From Dokdonella_A sp014338185 (lineage in GTDB: Bacteria; Pseudomonadota; Gammaproteobacteria; Xanthomonadales; Rhodanobacteraceae): 64,000 bases of DNA. The stretch spans positions 200,707 to 264,706 of the forward strand of contig SZOS01000001.1 of the NCBI GenBank assembly GCA_030263295.1. Direction: 5' to 3'. The notes beneath the pieces are model-generated. The model was not told the DNA's origin. It worked only from the letters and a program-made list of their open reading frames with translations, and made no database searches. Positions 10,386 to 18,683 of this stretch are shown one piece after another; position 1 is the first letter of the stretch, and every line of letters begins with the position of its first letter. The translations under genes and the position numbers were made by a program.

Positions 10386-11672
10386 ATGACGACGACCTGC
10401 CCCGCCTTGCTCGTGAGCGCGCCGGCGTCGGGGCAGGGCAAGACCTCGGTGACGGCGGCGCTCGCGCGCTGGCATGCGCGCGCGGGGCGGCGCGTGCGGG
10501 TGTTCAAGTGCGGGCCGGACTTCCTCGATCCGCTCGTGCACGAACGCGCGAGCGGCGCGCCCGTGTACCAGCTGGACCTGTGGATGTGCGGTGCGCGCGA
10601 CGTGCGCGCGCGCCTGCATGCGGCGGCGTCGAGTGCCGACCTCATCCTCGTCGAGGGCGTGATGGGCCTGTTCGACGGCACGCCCTCGAGTGCCGACCTC
10701 GCGATCGAACTGGGCCTGCCAGTGCTCGCGGTGATCGACGCGAGCGCGATGGCGCAGAGCTTCGGCGCGCTCGCGTTCGGCCTGGCGCACTATCGCGCGG
10801 GCTTGGCGCTGCACGGCGTGGTCGCCAACCGCATCGGCGGCCAGTACCACGCGCAGTTGTTGCGCGACAGCCTGCCCCCGCCCCTGCATTGGGCCGGCGC
10901 CTTGCCGCAGGACGCCGCGCTGGCCTTGCCCGAGCGCGACCTCGGCCTGACTTGCGCCGGCGAGGTGGTCGACCTGGACTCGCGCCTGGAGGCGCTCGCC
11001 GATGCCTGGGGCGAGCACGCCGACACGCGCCTGCCACGCGCCGTGGCCTTCGCGCCCGCGGCCGCGGTGGCGATCCCGCGCGTGCTGGCCGGGCGCCGCA
11101 TCGCAATCGCCTGCGATGCCGCGTTCTGCTTCCTGTATCCGGCCAACCTCGACCTGCTGCGCGCCGCCGGCGCCGAACTGTGCCTGTTCTCGCCGCTCGC
11201 GGGCGATGCCCTGCCCGAGTGCGATGCACTGTGGCTGCCGGGCGGCTATCCCGAACTGCACCTGCAGCGCCTGTCACAACGCCGCGACCTGTTCGCGGCG
11301 CTGCGCGCACATGTGGCTGCGGGCAAGCCGTTGCTGGCCGAATGCGGCGGCCTGCTGTGCCTGCTCGACGAATTGTGCGACCACGCCGGCCACTGCGCTT
11401 CGATGGCCGGGCTCGTGCCTGGCCGCGCGCGGATGCAGGCGCGGCTCGCCGGCCTGGGTCTGCAGGCGCTCGCACTGCCCGAGGGCGAACTGCGCGGCCA
11501 CACCTTCCACCATGCGCAGGCCGGGATCGCGGCCACGCCGTGGCTGCATGCGCGCAATCCCGACGGCGGTCCGAGCCGCGAGGCGGTGTATCGCCAGCAG
11601 CGCCTGACCGCGAGCTTCGTGCATTGGTACTTCCCCTCGAACCCGGCCGCGGCGCTGGGCCTGTTCACATGA
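10386..11672 (+). CDS. cobB: cobyrinate a,c-diamide synthase
   Basis: A 428-residue CobB/CbiA amidotransferase, which uses glutamine and ATP to amidate the a and c side chains of (hydrogeno)byrinate or cobyrinate. The N-terminal dethiobiotin-synthetase-like domain has the P-loop SAPASGQGKTS and LVEGVMGLFDG. The C-terminal class-I glutaminase domain has LPGGYPELHLQ, the nucleophile in LAECGGLLCLL (Cys about 320) and FVHWYF at the end. Length is near the family norm of 430-460. It is the only corrin-ring gene here, downstream of btuB, so B12 should regulate it through riboswitch 2. In this setting it more likely serves corrinoid salvage than a complete de novo route, but genes outside the window could change that. 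Confidence 0.92.
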   Translation: MTTTCPALLVSAPASGQGKTSVTAALARWHARAGRRVRVFKCGPDFLDPLVHERASGAPVYQLDLWMCGARDVRARLHAAASSADLILVEGVMGLFDGTPSSADLAIELGLPVLAVIDASAMAQSFGALAFGLAHYRAGLALHGVVANRIGGQYHAQLLRDSLPPPLHWAGALPQDAALALPERDLGLTCAGEVVDLDSRLEALADAWGEHADTRLPRAVAFAPAAAVAIPRVLAGRRIAIACDAAFCFLYPANLDLLRAAGAELCLFSPLAGDALPECDALWLPGGYPELHLQRLSQRRDLFAALRAHVAAGKPLLAECGGLLCLLDELCDHAGHCASMAGLVPGRARMQARLAGLGLQALALPEGELRGHTFHHAQAGIAATPWLHARNPDGGPSREAVYRQQRLTASFVHWYFPSNPAAALGLFT

Positions 11673-11781
11673 GGGCGGGGCCGCGCCACGCCTGCAGTGG
11701 CGCCGCGCCCGCGCCGTTCACGGCCCGCGCGGCAGCGCGCGTGTATGCTTGCGCGATTGATTCGCTGCTCGATGTCACGCA

Positions 11782-12081
11782 ATGCCCATCTACGAGTTCC
11801 AGTGCCCCGCCTGCGGCAACATCTTCGATCGCCTGCAGAAGCTGTCCGATCCCGACCCCAGCGACTGCCCCAAGTGCGGCAAGGCCGGCGTGCGCCGGCG
11901 CGTGACCGCGCCCGCGTTCCGGCTTGCCGGCAGCGGCTGGTACGAGACCGACTTCAAGGGCGAGCGCGAGACCAAGCACAACCTCGCCACCGGCGATGAG
12001 GCGCCCAAGCCCGCGGCCGAGACCCCGGCGCCGGCTGACAAGCCTGCCGCCAAGCCCGCCGCGGGCGCCGGCGAGGGCTGA
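11782..12081 (+). CDS. FmdB-type zinc-ribbon protein
   Basis: A 99-residue protein with an N-terminal zinc ribbon of the FmdB/regulatory-protein family (PF09723): MPIYEFQCPACG with two CxxC pairs at Cys8/Cys11 and Cys29/Cys32. It continues with the family's conserved 'F.L.GSGWYETDFK' segment and ends with an alanine/proline/lysine-rich disordered tail from about residue 73. The cellular role of this family is not settled; in many gammaproteobacteria it lies just before aspS, as here with one gene in between. Start and length are clear. Confidence 0.88.
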   Translation: MPIYEFQCPACGNIFDRLQKLSDPDPSDCPKCGKAGVRRRVTAPAFRLAGSGWYETDFKGERETKHNLATGDEAPKPAAETPAPADKPAAKPAAGAGEG

Positions 12082-12147
12082 CCAAAGTTTGCGATCGGTG
12101 CGCGGAATGCGCCTACACTGTGCGCGCGCGGACTTGCGCGGGCATGA

Positions 12148-12786
12148 ATGGGGATGAACATGATCAGGACATTGGGATTGGCCGCGACGGTGTGGCTGCT
12201 GGGCACGACCCCGCTTGGGGCTGCGCCGGTGGCCGGACAGGTGGCGGGCACGCTGGCGCCGGTGCTGCAGGCGCAGTGGCAGCCGGGTCCGGGCTGGGAC
12301 CGCGACATCGAATTCGCGTGCGAGAGCCAGGGCTACAACTACCGCATGTGCCAGGTCGACACCGGCCGCGGCGGCAACGTGTATCTCGTGCGCCAGCTGT
12401 CCAAGTCGGCCTGCATCGAGGGCCGCAGCTGGGGCTGGAATCGCGCGGGGGTGTGGGTCGACCAGGGTTGCAGCGGCGTGTTCCGCGTGAGCCGGCGCTG
12501 GTCGGGTGGCCCCGGCTATGGACCCGGCTACGATCCCGGTTACGGTCCGGGTGGCTGGCAGCCGGGTCCGGGTTGGGACCAGTCGATCCGGGTGCGCTGC
12601 CGCAGCGAGGGCTACAACTACCGCATGTGCCAGATCGACACCGGTCGCGGCAGCATGGTGCGCATCGCCAAGCAGCTGTCGGGTACGCCGTGCATCGAGG
12701 GCCGCAACTGGGGCTGGAACCGCGCCGGCATCTGGGTCGACCAGGGCTGTGGCGCCGAGTTCATCGTCGATCGCCGCTGGCGTTGA
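12148..12786 (+). CDS. DUF3011-type secreted protein with two repeats
   Basis: A 212-residue exported protein with a signal peptide (about 1-26) and two copies of one domain, residues 44-119 and 137-212. Each copy runs QPGPGWD, C, EGYNYRMC, DTGRG, QLS, CIEGR.WGWNRAG.WVDQGC. The four cysteines sit at 58/68/89/108 and 151/161/182/201, the same spacing in both, so each repeat probably holds two disulfides. A Gly/Tyr/Pro-rich linker joins them. The domain matches DUF3011, found in xanthomonad periplasmic or secreted proteins of unknown role. ATGs at 12148, 12154 and 12160 are all in frame; the last has GGGG six bases ahead and may be the real start. Confidence 0.82.
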   Translation: MGMNMIRTLGLAATVWLLGTTPLGAAPVAGQVAGTLAPVLQAQWQPGPGWDRDIEFACESQGYNYRMCQVDTGRGGNVYLVRQLSKSACIEGRSWGWNRAGVWVDQGCSGVFRVSRRWSGGPGYGPGYDPGYGPGGWQPGPGWDQSIRVRCRSEGYNYRMCQIDTGRGSMVRIAKQLSGTPCIEGRNWGWNRAGIWVDQGCGAEFIVDRRWR

Positions 12787-12796
12787 GACCTGCATG

Positions 12797-12849
12797 GATC
12801 CGGCGTGCGCCGGATCGATACGCGGACGCCGGCGCCTTGCGCCGGCGTC
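12797..12849 (+). terminator. two hairpins after the DUF3011 gene
   Basis: GATCCGGC/GCCGGATC (12797-12816) is followed by GACGCCGGCG/CGCCGGCGTC with a CCTTG loop (12825-12849). Only a weak TGTCGTTG follows, so termination may be inefficient. Confidence 0.45.
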
Positions 12850-12970
12850 TGTCGTTGCGGCCGCGCGGTGGCCCACCGGACGGGCACGGCAGGTTTTGTT
12901 TGCAGCGCAGCACGATCCTCCGTAACCTTTCGCGTCTTGTATTCGCGGCGCCCGGCGCCAATCTGCCTGC

Positions 12971-14737
12971 ATGCGCACCCATTTCTGCGGCCTCGTCGAT
13001 GAGGCCTTGATCGGCCAGAACGTCACCCTGTGCGGCTGGGCCGATGTGGCCCGCAACCTTGGCGGCCTGTGCTTCATCGACCTGCGCGACCACGAGGGCA
13101 TCGTGCAGGTGGTGGCCGAGCCGGCCGCCACCGAGGGCAATGCGCAGGTGCTGGCCACCGCCGCGCAGGTCGGCTACGAGGATTGCCTGCGCGTGAGCGG
13201 CCTTGTGCGCCGGCGCGAGAGCGTCAACCCGAAGCTGCGCAGCGGCCAGGTGGAAGTGGTCGCGCAGCGCATCGAGGTGCTCAACAAGGCCGAGCCGCTG
13301 CCGTTCCATGCCCATGAGAACCCGGGCGAGGACATCCGCCTCAAGTATCGCTACCTCGACCTGCGCCGGCCCGAGATGCAGCAGATGATGCGCACGCGCA
13401 TCCGCCTCGTGCAGGCGCTGCGGCGCTGGCTCGACGCGCGCGGCTTCCAGGACATCGAGACGCCGATCCTGACCAAGGCCACGCCCGAGGGCGCGCGGGA
13501 TTTCCTCGTGCCCGCGCGCATGCATGCGGGCGAGTTCTACGCGCTGCCGCAGAGCCCGCAGCTGTTCAAGCAGATCCTCATGATGGCCGGCTTCGACCGC
13601 TACTACCAGATCGCGCGCTGCTTCCGCGACGAGGCGCTGCGGGCCGACCGCCAGCTCGAGTTCACCCAGCTCGACATGGAATTTGCTTGGGTCGACGAGC
13701 GGATCGTGCAGGACACCGTCGAGGCGATGATGCGCGAGGTGTTCCGCGAGGTGATCGGGGTGGAGCTGGCCGATCCGTTCCCGCGCCTGAGCTGGGCCGA
13801 GGCGATGCGTCGCTACGGTTCGGACAAGCCCGACCTGCGCATCGCGCTCGAACTGGTCGACGTGGCCGCGCTGGTGCGCGATTGCGGCTTCAAGGTGTTC
13901 GCCGACGCCGCCGCGGCCGCGGGCGGACGCGTGGCCGCGCTGCGCATCCCCGGCGGTGCCCGGCTCTCGCGCAAACAGATCGACGACTACGCTGCGCACG
14001 CGGCCAAGTTCGGCGCCAAGGGCCTGGCCTACGTCAAGCTCGACGACTCCGGTGCGGTAAATTCGCCGATCGCCAAGTTCTTTGCCGAGGATGCGTTCAA
14101 GGCGCTGCTCGCGCACATCGGCTTGTGCCATGGCGACCTCGCCTTCTTCGGCGCCGGCGACCAGCGCAGCGTGAGCGAGTTCATGGGCGCGGTGCGGCTC
14201 AAGGCCGGCAAGGACTTCGATCTGGTCGAGGCCGGTTGGCGGCCGCTGTGGGTGACCGACTTCCCGATGTTCGAGTGGGACGCCGAGGCGCAGCGCTACG
14301 TGGCGCTGCATCATCCCTTCACCGCGCCCGCGATCGACGACGAGGCCGACCTGCGCGCGCATGCGGCCAGCGCGGTGTCGCGCGGCTATGACATGGTGCT
14401 CAACGGCAACGAGATCGGTGGCGGCTCGATCCGCATCCACCGTTCCTCGATGCAGAGCGCGGTGTTCGACCTGCTCGGCATTGGCGCCGAGGAGGCACAG
14501 CTCAAGTTCGGCTTCCTGCTCGATGCGCTCAAGTACGGCGCACCGCCGCATGGCGGCATCGCCTTCGGGATCGACCGCATCGCCGCGCTCATGGCCGGCA
14601 CCGATTCGATCCGCGACGTGATCGCATTCCCCAAGACCACCGGCGCGCAGTGCCTCATGACCGGGGCGCCCTCGCCGGTGCCCGATGCGCAGCTGGCCGA
14701 AGTGCACGTGTGCGTGCGGGGCGAGGTCGATGGCTGA
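12971..14737 (+). CDS. aspS: aspartyl-tRNA synthetase
   Basis: A 588-residue class-II synthetase that charges tRNA-Asp in the cytosol. It has the N-terminal OB-fold anticodon-binding domain (about 1-105, with GWADVARNLGGLCFIDLRD), class-II motif 1 near RTRIRLVQALR, the substrate loop LPQSPQLFKQ, motif 2 RCFRDEALRADRQLEFTQLDMEF split by the bacterial GAD insertion domain, and motif 3 GIAFGIDRIAALM near the end. This is the bacterial type, length typical of the E. coli enzyme (590). The start is fixed by MRTHFCGLV, the usual N-terminus. Its stop overlaps the start of the next gene. Confidence 0.98.
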   Translation: MRTHFCGLVDEALIGQNVTLCGWADVARNLGGLCFIDLRDHEGIVQVVAEPAATEGNAQVLATAAQVGYEDCLRVSGLVRRRESVNPKLRSGQVEVVAQRIEVLNKAEPLPFHAHENPGEDIRLKYRYLDLRRPEMQQMMRTRIRLVQALRRWLDARGFQDIETPILTKATPEGARDFLVPARMHAGEFYALPQSPQLFKQILMMAGFDRYYQIARCFRDEALRADRQLEFTQLDMEFAWVDERIVQDTVEAMMREVFREVIGVELADPFPRLSWAEAMRRYGSDKPDLRIALELVDVAALVRDCGFKVFADAAAAAGGRVAALRIPGGARLSRKQIDDYAAHAAKFGAKGLAYVKLDDSGAVNSPIAKFFAEDAFKALLAHIGLCHGDLAFFGAGDQRSVSEFMGAVRLKAGKDFDLVEAGWRPLWVTDFPMFEWDAEAQRYVALHHPFTAPAIDDEADLRAHAASAVSRGYDMVLNGNEIGGGSIRIHRSSMQSAVFDLLGIGAEEAQLKFGFLLDALKYGAPPHGGIAFGIDRIAALMAGTDSIRDVIAFPKTTGAQCLMTGAPSPVPDAQLAEVHVCVRGEVDG

Positions 14738-15419
14738 AGCCAACGGCCGCCGCCGCCCCGACGCCACGGCGCAGCCGGCGACCGCGCCGCGCCACGAGCA
14801 CGTGATCCTGCTGCACGGGATCTGGATGCGCGGCATCACGCTGTTGCCGCTGGCGCGGCGCTTGCGCAGCGCCGGCTATTCGGTCGAGACGATCGACTAC
14901 GCGAGCGTGTTCCGCGGCATCGGCCCCGCGGTGGCCACGCTGCGCGAGCGCATGCTGCGCAGTGACGCCGAGGCGGTGCACCTGGTCGGCCACAGCCTCG
15001 GCTCGCTGGTCGCGCTGGAAGCCGCGCGCGGCGTGCGCGGCCTGCCCAAGGGCCGCATCGTGTGCATCGGCGCGCCGCTGCGCGGCAGCGCGGTCGCGCG
15101 CAGCCTCGCCAGTGTGCCCGGCGGGCGCCTGCTGCTCGGCCAGAGCGCGCCGCCGCTGCTCAGCGGAATCGAGGCCTGGCGCAGCGCGCGCCCGGTCGGC
15201 GTGATCGCGGGGCGTCTGCCCTACGGCCTGGGCGTCACCATCGGTCCGCTCAGCTCGCCGCACGATGGCACGGTGTCGGTGGCCGAGACCCAGCTCAAGG
15301 GCATCGCCGACCACGTCGTGGTCGACGCCTCGCACACCGGCCTGTTGCTGTCGGGCGAGGTAGCCGACCTCACCGCCGATTTCCTGCGCGATGCGCGCTT
15401 TCCGCCCGCACAGCGCTGA
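14730..15419 (+). CDS. alpha/beta hydrolase (esterase/lipase-like)
   Basis: A 229-residue alpha/beta hydrolase. The oxyanion region is ILLHGIWMRG, the nucleophile elbow is LVGHSLGSL (Ser89), and DASHTGLLLSGEV near the C-terminus supplies the likely catalytic histidine; an acidic residue in the 'SSPHDGTVSV' stretch completes the triad. The substrate is unknown. It has no signal peptide. Its ATG lies within the last codons of aspS (ATGGCTGA), so it is probably translated by coupling to aspS. Between aspS and ruvC many gammaproteobacteria carry yebC; here this hydrolase takes the place. Confidence 0.82.
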   Translation: MAEANGRRRPDATAQPATAPRHEHVILLHGIWMRGITLLPLARRLRSAGYSVETIDYASVFRGIGPAVATLRERMLRSDAEAVHLVGHSLGSLVALEAARGVRGLPKGRIVCIGAPLRGSAVARSLASVPGGRLLLGQSAPPLLSGIEAWRSARPVGVIAGRLPYGLGVTIGPLSSPHDGTVSVAETQLKGIADHVVVDASHTGLLLSGEVADLTADFLRDARFPPAQR

Positions 15420-15494
15420 AGCGCGCGACAATGGCGCCACCATGACGCAGGGCCTGCCGATGACCGTTCCCTTGCCGCGCGCGGGCTCGGCGCC

Positions 15495-16067
15495 ATGACG
15501 CGCTGGCTGGCGGCGCCACTGGGCAGCGCCACCCCGGTGGCGGCCTGCGTGCGCATCGTCGGCATCGACCCGGGCAGCCAGCGCACCGGCGTGGGCATCA
15601 TCGACGTCGACGCGAGCGGCCGCAGCCGCCACGTGTTCCACACCGCGATCAACCTGCTCGCGGCCGAGGATTTCGCCGCGCGGCTCAAGTGCCTGTTCGA
15701 GACGCTGGGCGCGATCCTCGCCGAGTACGCGCCGCACGAGGCCGCGATCGAGCGCGTGTTCCTCGCGCGCAACCCCGATTCCGCACTCAAGCTCGGCCAG
15801 GCGCGCGGTGCCGCGATCTGCGCGCTGGCCCAGCATGGGCTCGGCGTCAACGAATATGCCGCGCGCGAGGTCAAGCAGGCCGTGGTCGGCACCGGCGCGG
15901 GCGCCAAGGAGCAGGTGCAGCACATGGTGGGCCTGCTGCTGGAGCTGCCGGGCAAGCTGCAGGCCGATTCCGCCGATGCGCTCGCGATCGCGCTGGCCCA
16001 CGCCCATGTGCGCGCGAGCGTGGCGCGGCTGGGCGTGGCGCGCAGCGCCTGGAGGCGACGCCGATGA
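15495..16067 (+). CDS. ruvC: Holliday junction resolvase RuvC
   Basis: RuvC nicks Holliday junctions symmetrically within the RuvABC resolvasome. All four catalytic acids are present: Asp25 in GIDPGSQRTG, Glu86 in AAIERVF, and Asp158 and Asp161 in ADSADALAIAL, with the spacing of the E. coli enzyme. From this ATG the protein is 190 residues with about 18 extra at the N-terminus; a GTG at 15549 (VRIVGIDPGS) would give the normal family N-terminus and may be the true start. The end overlaps ruvA by ATGA, indicating coupled translation. Confidence 0.93.
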   Translation: MTRWLAAPLGSATPVAACVRIVGIDPGSQRTGVGIIDVDASGRSRHVFHTAINLLAAEDFAARLKCLFETLGAILAEYAPHEAAIERVFLARNPDSALKLGQARGAAICALAQHGLGVNEYAAREVKQAVVGTGAGAKEQVQHMVGLLLELPGKLQADSADALAIALAHAHVRASVARLGVARSAWRRRR

Positions 16068-16654
16068 TCGGTCGCCTCAAGGGCGTGCTGGTGGCCAAGC
16101 AGCCGCCGTGGATCGTGGTGGACGTGGGCGGCGTCGGCTACGAGCTGGAAGCGCCGATGTCGACCTTCTACGACCTGCCCGAGCTCGGGCGCGAGGTCGC
16201 GCTGTGCACGCATTACGCGGTCAAGGAAGACACGGTGGCGCTGTATGCGTTCCTGCGCGAGGACGAGCGCGCGTTGTTCCGCGCACTGCAGAAGGTCAGC
16301 GGCGTGGGCGCGCGCATCGCGCTGGCGGTGCTGTCGGGGGTGAGCACGGGCGAGTTCGCGCGGCTGGTGCAGGGCTCGGACATCGCCGCGCTCACGCGCA
16401 TCCCGGGCATCGGCAAGAAGACCGCCGAGCGGCTCGTGGTCGAGCTGCGCGACCGCGTCGAGGGCATCGGCACGGGCATGCCCAGCGCCGCGGGCGCGGC
16501 CGCGGCGGGCGATCCGGCGGCCGAGGCCGCGATCGCGCTGCAGGCGCTGGGCTACAAGCCGGCCGAGGTCACGCGCCTGGTGCGCGACGCCGCGGCCGCG
16601 GGCGACAGCGCCGAGGACATCATCCGCAAGGCACTCAAGGCGGCATTGCGCTGA
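16064..16654 (+). CDS. ruvA: Holliday junction DNA helicase subunit RuvA
   Basis: RuvA tetramers hold the four-way junction flat and load the RuvB motor. The 196-residue protein has the N-terminal OB domain (MIGRLKGVL, 1-65), two helix-hairpin-helix motifs (KVSGVGARIALAVLSG and IPGIGKKTAERLVVEL), an Ala/Gly-rich linker and the C-terminal RuvB-binding domain (ALGYKPAEVTRLVRDA). It overlaps the ruvC stop by four bases. Unlike in E. coli, ruvB does not follow directly: kup separates them, an arrangement I associate with xanthomonads. Confidence 0.97.
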   Translation: MIGRLKGVLVAKQPPWIVVDVGGVGYELEAPMSTFYDLPELGREVALCTHYAVKEDTVALYAFLREDERALFRALQKVSGVGARIALAVLSGVSTGEFARLVQGSDIAALTRIPGIGKKTAERLVVELRDRVEGIGTGMPSAAGAAAAGDPAAEAAIALQALGYKPAEVTRLVRDAAAAGDSAEDIIRKALKAALR

Positions 16655-16669
16655 GGCGCAGGGGACGGC

Positions 16670-18559
16670 ATGGCGGACACCACGGCACAGGCGCAGGACG
16701 GGCACGGCGGGTGGACGGCGCTCACGCTCGGCGCGCTGGGCGTGGTTTACGGCGACCTCGGCACGAGCCCGCTGTACACGATGAAGGAGGCGTTCGGCTC
16801 GCACGGCCTGCCGGTCGACGAGACGCACGTGCTGGGCGTGCTGTCGCTGGTGTTCTGGACGCTCATGCTGGTGGTGTCGATCAAGTACGCCGGCTACATC
16901 ATGCGCGCCGACAACAAGGGCGAGGGCGGCATCATGGCGCTTACCGCGCTGGCCCAGCGCGGCGTGCGCTCGCAGCCACGCCTGTACTGGAGCGTGACGA
17001 TGCTCGGGCTGTTCGGCGCGGCGCTGTTCTTCGGTGATGGGGTGATCACGCCCGCGATCTCGGTGCTGTCGGCGGTGGAGGGCCTGCAGGTGGCGGCACC
17101 GCAACTGGACCATTTCATCGTGCCGATCACGGTGCTGATCCTGCTCGGCCTGTTCTGGATCCAGAAGCGCGGCAGCGGCCGTGTCGGCGCGGTGTTCGGG
17201 CCGGTCATGCTGGTGTGGTTCGCGTCGATCGCGCTGCTGGGCGTGCTGCAGGTGATCGAGCACCCCTACGTGCTCAAGGCGCTGTCGCCGCACTACGCGA
17301 TCGGCTTCTTCGCCAGCGTGGGCTGGCCCGCGTTCTTCGCGCTCAGCGCGGTGGTGCTGTGCATCACCGGCGCCGAGGCGCTGTATGCCGACATGGGACA
17401 TTTCGGCAAGAAGCCGATCCGCATGGCCTGGTTCGGCTTCGTGATGCCGGCGCTGGTGCTCAACTACTTCGGCCAGGGCGCGCTGCTGCTGAGCAATGGC
17501 AAGGCGGTCGAGAACCCGTTCTTCATGCTCGCGCCGGGCGCCTTGCTGCTGCCGTTCATCGCGCTGGCCACGCTCGCCACCGTGATCGCCTCGCAATCGG
17601 TGATCTCGGGCGCGTACTCGGTCGCGCGCGAGGCGATCCAACTCGGCTTCCTGCCGCGCATGCAGGTGCGCCACACCTCGGCCGAGCGCATCGGCCAGAT
17701 CTACCTGCCGTGGGTCAACCGCCTGCTGCTCGTGCTCACGCTCGCGGTGGTGCTGGGCTTCCGCTCGTCGAGCAACCTGGCCGCGGCCTACGGCATCGCG
17801 GTGGTCGGCACGATGACGATCGATGCCCTGCTGGTGATGATCGTGTTCCGGCGCCTGTGGCGCTGGGACGCGTGGCGGGTGGCGGCGGTGGGGCTGGTGT
17901 TCCTCACGGTCGACCTCGGCTTCCTCACCGCCAATGCCGACAAGGTCGAGCACGGCGGCTGGTTTCCGCTGGTGCTCGGCGCGCTCATGTTCACGGTGAT
18001 GACGACCTGGCGGCGCGGGCGCGAGCTGGTGATGGTCAAGATCCGCCAGGCCGGCCTCGCGCTGGAGCCGTTCATCGCCTCGATCGTGGCGCATCCGCCG
18101 CTGCGCGTGCCCGGTACCGCGGTGTTCCTCACCTCCAATTCCGAGGGCGTGCCCAATGCGCTGCTGCACAACCTCAAGCACAACAAGGTCCTGCACGAGC
18201 GCAACCTCATCCTCACCGTAGAGACCGTCGACACGCCCACGGTCGAACCCGAGGAATGCGTCGAGATCCGTGCGCTCGGCGACGAGTTCTTCGGCGTGAC
18301 GCTGCGCTTCGGCTTTGCCGAGGACATGGACGTGCCGCAGGCGCTCATGGCGATCAAGGGCTGCGGTACGCCGCTGGAGCTCATGGACACGACGTTTTTC
18401 CTCAGCCGCGAGAGCATCGTCGCGCTCGACCGCTCGGGCATGGCGCTGTGGCGTGACAAGCTGTATGCGTTCCTGCAGCGCAACGCGCTGCCCGCGACCG
18501 CGTTCTTCCGCATCCCGGGCAACCGTCTCATCGAACTGGGAACCCAGGTCGAGATCTGA
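16670..18559 (+). CDS. kup: KUP-family potassium transporter
   Basis: A 629-residue K+/H+ symporter of the KUP/HAK/KT family. The start region ALGVVYGDLGTSPLYTM is the family signature in the first membrane helix; about 12 spans follow, then a hydrophilic C-terminal domain (from about residue 460). SIKYAGYIMRADNKGEGGIMAL is the conserved loop after the second helix, and VFLTSNSEGVPNALLHNLKHN lies at the start of the cytosolic tail. It lies 15 bases behind ruvA and 124 before ruvB, so it probably shares the ruv transcript although it has no link to recombination. Confidence 0.96.
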   Translation: MADTTAQAQDGHGGWTALTLGALGVVYGDLGTSPLYTMKEAFGSHGLPVDETHVLGVLSLVFWTLMLVVSIKYAGYIMRADNKGEGGIMALTALAQRGVRSQPRLYWSVTMLGLFGAALFFGDGVITPAISVLSAVEGLQVAAPQLDHFIVPITVLILLGLFWIQKRGSGRVGAVFGPVMLVWFASIALLGVLQVIEHPYVLKALSPHYAIGFFASVGWPAFFALSAVVLCITGAEALYADMGHFGKKPIRMAWFGFVMPALVLNYFGQGALLLSNGKAVENPFFMLAPGALLLPFIALATLATVIASQSVISGAYSVAREAIQLGFLPRMQVRHTSAERIGQIYLPWVNRLLLVLTLAVVLGFRSSSNLAAAYGIAVVGTMTIDALLVMIVFRRLWRWDAWRVAAVGLVFLTVDLGFLTANADKVEHGGWFPLVLGALMFTVMTTWRRGRELVMVKIRQAGLALEPFIASIVAHPPLRVPGTAVFLTSNSEGVPNALLHNLKHNKVLHERNLILTVETVDTPTVEPEECVEIRALGDEFFGVTLRFGFAEDMDVPQALMAIKGCGTPLELMDTTFFLSRESIVALDRSGMALWRDKLYAFLQRNALPATAFFRIPGNRLIELGTQVEI

Positions 18560-18683
18560 GCGGCGTCGCGGTGCGCGCGGGCAGCGGGCTGCTATTCATA
18601 CGCGGTATGGTTTGGGGCGCCTGCGCGGGCGCGGAACCCTCCATAATTGCCTGGTCCGCTTCCAGGCTTCCGGCCCCTGCCGC

